A DNA stretch of 43,547 nucleotides from CAWGCE01 sp964480915 (lineage in GTDB: Bacteria > Planctomycetota > Planctomycetia > Pirellulales > Pirellulaceae). A model generated the notes under the pieces. That model was not told the origin of the DNA. It worked only from the letters and a program-made list of their open reading frames with translations, and made no database searches. This document shows positions 42,015 through 43,547 of the stretch, in pieces (the first letter of the stretch is position 1; every line of letters starts with the position of its first letter). The DNA lies in the NCBI GenBank assembly GCA_964480915.1, contig CAYZRS010000043.1, positions 1-43,547 of the forward strand, written 5' to 3'. A program made the position numbers and the translations under genes.

Positions 42015-43547
42015 GTGACTAAAAAACTTCCTGAATACATCAAGCTGTTCTCCGGCGATCAAACTCCTGTCGTCGCACCCCAATCGAAGGTGCCCAAAAT
42101 TGTTGAGGGCCTTTCCTCGGCGTTTGAATCGGCTACCGGTTGGCAGCTGACACCGGATGAGAGCAAGTCCGGTGAAACGGCCGATCCGTCGGACCGCCCA
42201 TTCGCCGTGGCGGAAGCGGCCACCGACGTGCGAGTGGCGCGCGAATTGGCCGATACGTTGGCCGATCAGATCGGTGACCTGCTCGGTGAGTTGACTCGTA
42301 CGCAACGAGCGCTCTGGCGGAGCGAAGGGGAATTGGCGGCCGCGGTCCCACTGGTTTCTCGACCAGAAGAAGAGCAGCATCTGTTGGCCGAACGTCTCGA
42401 AGCGGTCCTCCAAGGCGGAGCCGAATCGCTCAACTGCCAGGCGGCCGGGCTCTACGTGCTCGATGACGACACGCGTCATCTCAAATTGCGTTCCAGCTGG
42501 GGATTGCCGGAAGAGCGCCTGACGTGTGAGCCACGTCGGTTGCGCGGCAGCAAGGCCGATTTAGAAGCGTTAACGGGCCACGCGGTCGTCTTGGAATCGG
42601 CCGCTCGGTTCGATATCTGGAGTGCACCCGAAGAATACGGCAGTGCGATTTGTATTCCCGTTTCGACCGCCACGGTGCCGCTGGGAACGTTATGGTTCTT
42701 CGGCGTGGACGAGCAGGAATTCACCGACGCCCAAGTGAACTTGGCCGAGATCGTCGCCGGCCGCTTGGCGTGCGAACTGGAACGCGAGATCTTACTGCGA
42801 GAACGAGTTGAATTTGGACCGCAGCTTGAAGATGAAGTTGCCGTCGTTTCAAATTGGCAGAAGGACGCGTCGCAAAACCGACCGTCGGTTGAAGGTTGGG
42901 AGATTGCAGCGTTGGCTGGCCAAGCCGATTCGTCGGATGCAATTTCGGTCGAGAGCCTGACCGGCTATGCATTTGAGGACGGCCGGCTCTCATTGACGAT
43001 GGGGCTCGCACACGAAAAAGGTGTGGAAGGCGCGTTGACGGCGGCCAGTCTGAGCGGAGCTGCTCAGTTGGTTCGTTCGATCGTCGAGCCGGCTCGCCGG
43101 CTGAATCGTATCAACGACGCGATTTCGGCGCTCTCATCAGGCGACAAGGCGAGCAGCCTACTTTGTGCGACGATGGGGCCTCACGATTCCGAATTGCAAT
43201 TGAGCACCGCCGGAGAAACGCATGCTTTTGTGATTCGTCCCCACGGCTGGGAATTGGTCAGCAACCTCAGCCCGGCCGTCGGAGTCACGGCCGACGCGAT
43301 CTATGATCAAGTCTCAGTCAACTTAGAAGCGGGCGACCTGCTGCTCACCGTCTCGGCCGCCCCGCCTCGCGCTTCGCGCCGCCAGTCGGACCGCTACGTC
43401 GATGCGAACGATTTGGCTGAACTCGTTCTGCGACATCATCACCTCAGCCCGCCGCAGTTGGCCGAACTGGCGCACACGATCCTCGATAGCAAACCTCACA
43501 TCTGGTCGAACCGTCCGTCGCTGTTGATCCTCCGCCGCGAAGCAACG
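42015..43547 (+). CDS. GAF-domain protein with degenerate SpoIIE/PP2C-like phosphatase domain, 3' truncated
   Basis: 511 residues to the window edge, no stop yet. The frame is open throughout; GTG at 42015 is taken as start, with ATG 41892 and GTG 41934 as alternatives. A helical segment comes first (EAATDVRVARELADTLADQIGDLL). Residues about 117-265 are a GAF domain (GAESLNCQAAGLYVLDDD, AICIPVSTATVPLGTLWFFG). From about 290 the pattern of a SpoIIE/RsbU phosphatase is seen: SVEGWEIAALAG, EDGRLSLTMGLAHEKGVEGALTAASL and LSTAGETHAFVIRPHG. The metal-binding motifs are altered: GGDxxD is SSDAIS, GDVxGHG is MGLAHEKG, and the TDG motif reads TVSAA. It may be inactive as a phosphatase and act as a sensor or scaffold. 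Confidence 0.78.
   Translation, partial: MTKKLPEYIKLFSGDQTPVVAPQSKVPKIVEGLSSAFESATGWQLTPDESKSGETADPSDRPFAVAEAATDVRVARELADTLADQIGDLLGELTRTQRALWRSEGELAAAVPLVSRPEEEQHLLAERLEAVLQGGAESLNCQAAGLYVLDDDTRHLKLRSSWGLPEERLTCEPRRLRGSKADLEALTGHAVVLESAARFDIWSAPEEYGSAICIPVSTATVPLGTLWFFGVDEQEFTDAQVNLAEIVAGRLACELEREILLRERVEFGPQLEDEVAVVSNWQKDASQNRPSVEGWEIAALAGQADSSDAISVESLTGYAFEDGRLSLTMGLAHEKGVEGALTAASLSGAAQLVRSIVEPARRLNRINDAISALSSGDKASSLLCATMGPHDSELQLSTAGETHAFVIRPHGWELVSNLSPAVGVTADAIYDQVSVNLEAGDLLLTVSAAPPRASRRQSDRYVDANDLAELVLRHHHLSPPQLAELAHTILDSKPHIWSNRPSLLILRREAT

Noticed and set aside
1..43547. CRISPR array, tRNA, rRNA, transposase or prophage genes
   Set aside because: No regularly spaced repeats, cloverleaf, ribosomal RNA sequence or mobile-element protein was recognised by reading.

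Overview
The window looks like a draft (scaffolded) genome fragment of a planctomycete, probably of the Pirellulales. The evidence is N-terminal LExRxLLA motifs on secreted proteins, dockerin-like repeats and PEP-CTERM tails, CRTAC1-type FG-GAP/ASPIC-UnbV proteins beside TPR and multiheme proteins, and an ECF sigma factor followed directly by a Ser/Thr kinase. A run of 100 N at 30085-30184 is a scaffold gap. Both window edges cut a gene.

Layout. 1-4786: a 5'-truncated beta-rich PEP-CTERM protein with dockerin-like repeats, then three tandem paralogous PEP-CTERM proteins. 4845-7599 (minus): an exported prolyl oligopeptidase and an exported thioredoxin-fold protein with an in-frame TGA at the active-site cysteine. 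7838-10965 (plus): a TPR protein coupled to a CRTAC1-like lipoprotein. 11071-17871 (minus): a GNAT acetyltransferase, a second CRTAC1-like protein, a membrane five-haem cytochrome c/TPR fusion and a nitrilase-family hydrolase. 18185-20934 (plus): a Tat-exported sugar-isomerase-like protein, an AhpD-like protein with an in-frame TGA at the second cysteine of CxxC, and a periplasmic LolA-like protein. 20945-24712 (minus): ECF sigma factor and Ser/Thr kinase. 24907-28311 (plus): a GH44-dockerin-deacetylase fusion. 28432-30062 (minus): PqiA and PqiB-like proteins. After the gap come a PYROXD2-like oxidoreductase, an EamA transporter, a site-2 protease, the ribosomal pair rplM-rpsI, the transhydrogenase operon pntAA-pntAB-pntB, a large LExRxLLA protein with two CBM60-like domains and delta-60 repeats, a HAD phosphatase that seems to lack a normal start codon, and a GAF protein with a degenerate SpoIIE-type phosphatase domain that runs off the end.

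The main discovery is a pair of probable selenoprotein genes 12 kb apart. In each, one in-frame TGA stands exactly where a reactive cysteine is expected: UxxC in a peroxiredoxin/thioredoxin-fold protein, and CxxUxxxH in an AhpD-like protein. Homology continues in frame past each TGA. Each TGA is followed by a hairpin whose GU-containing apical loop lies 22-29 nt downstream, as in bacterial SECIS elements. Gene callers would split or truncate both. No selA, selB, selC or selD was seen here, so the decoding machinery would have to be encoded elsewhere.

Functionally the window combines secreted polysaccharide handling (GH44, CBM60, deacetylase, dockerin), cell-envelope proteins of unknown function (PEP-CTERM, CRTAC1), redox enzymes (two likely selenoproteins, a multihaem cytochrome, transhydrogenase) and typical planctomycete regulation (ECF/kinase, GAF/PP2C-like).
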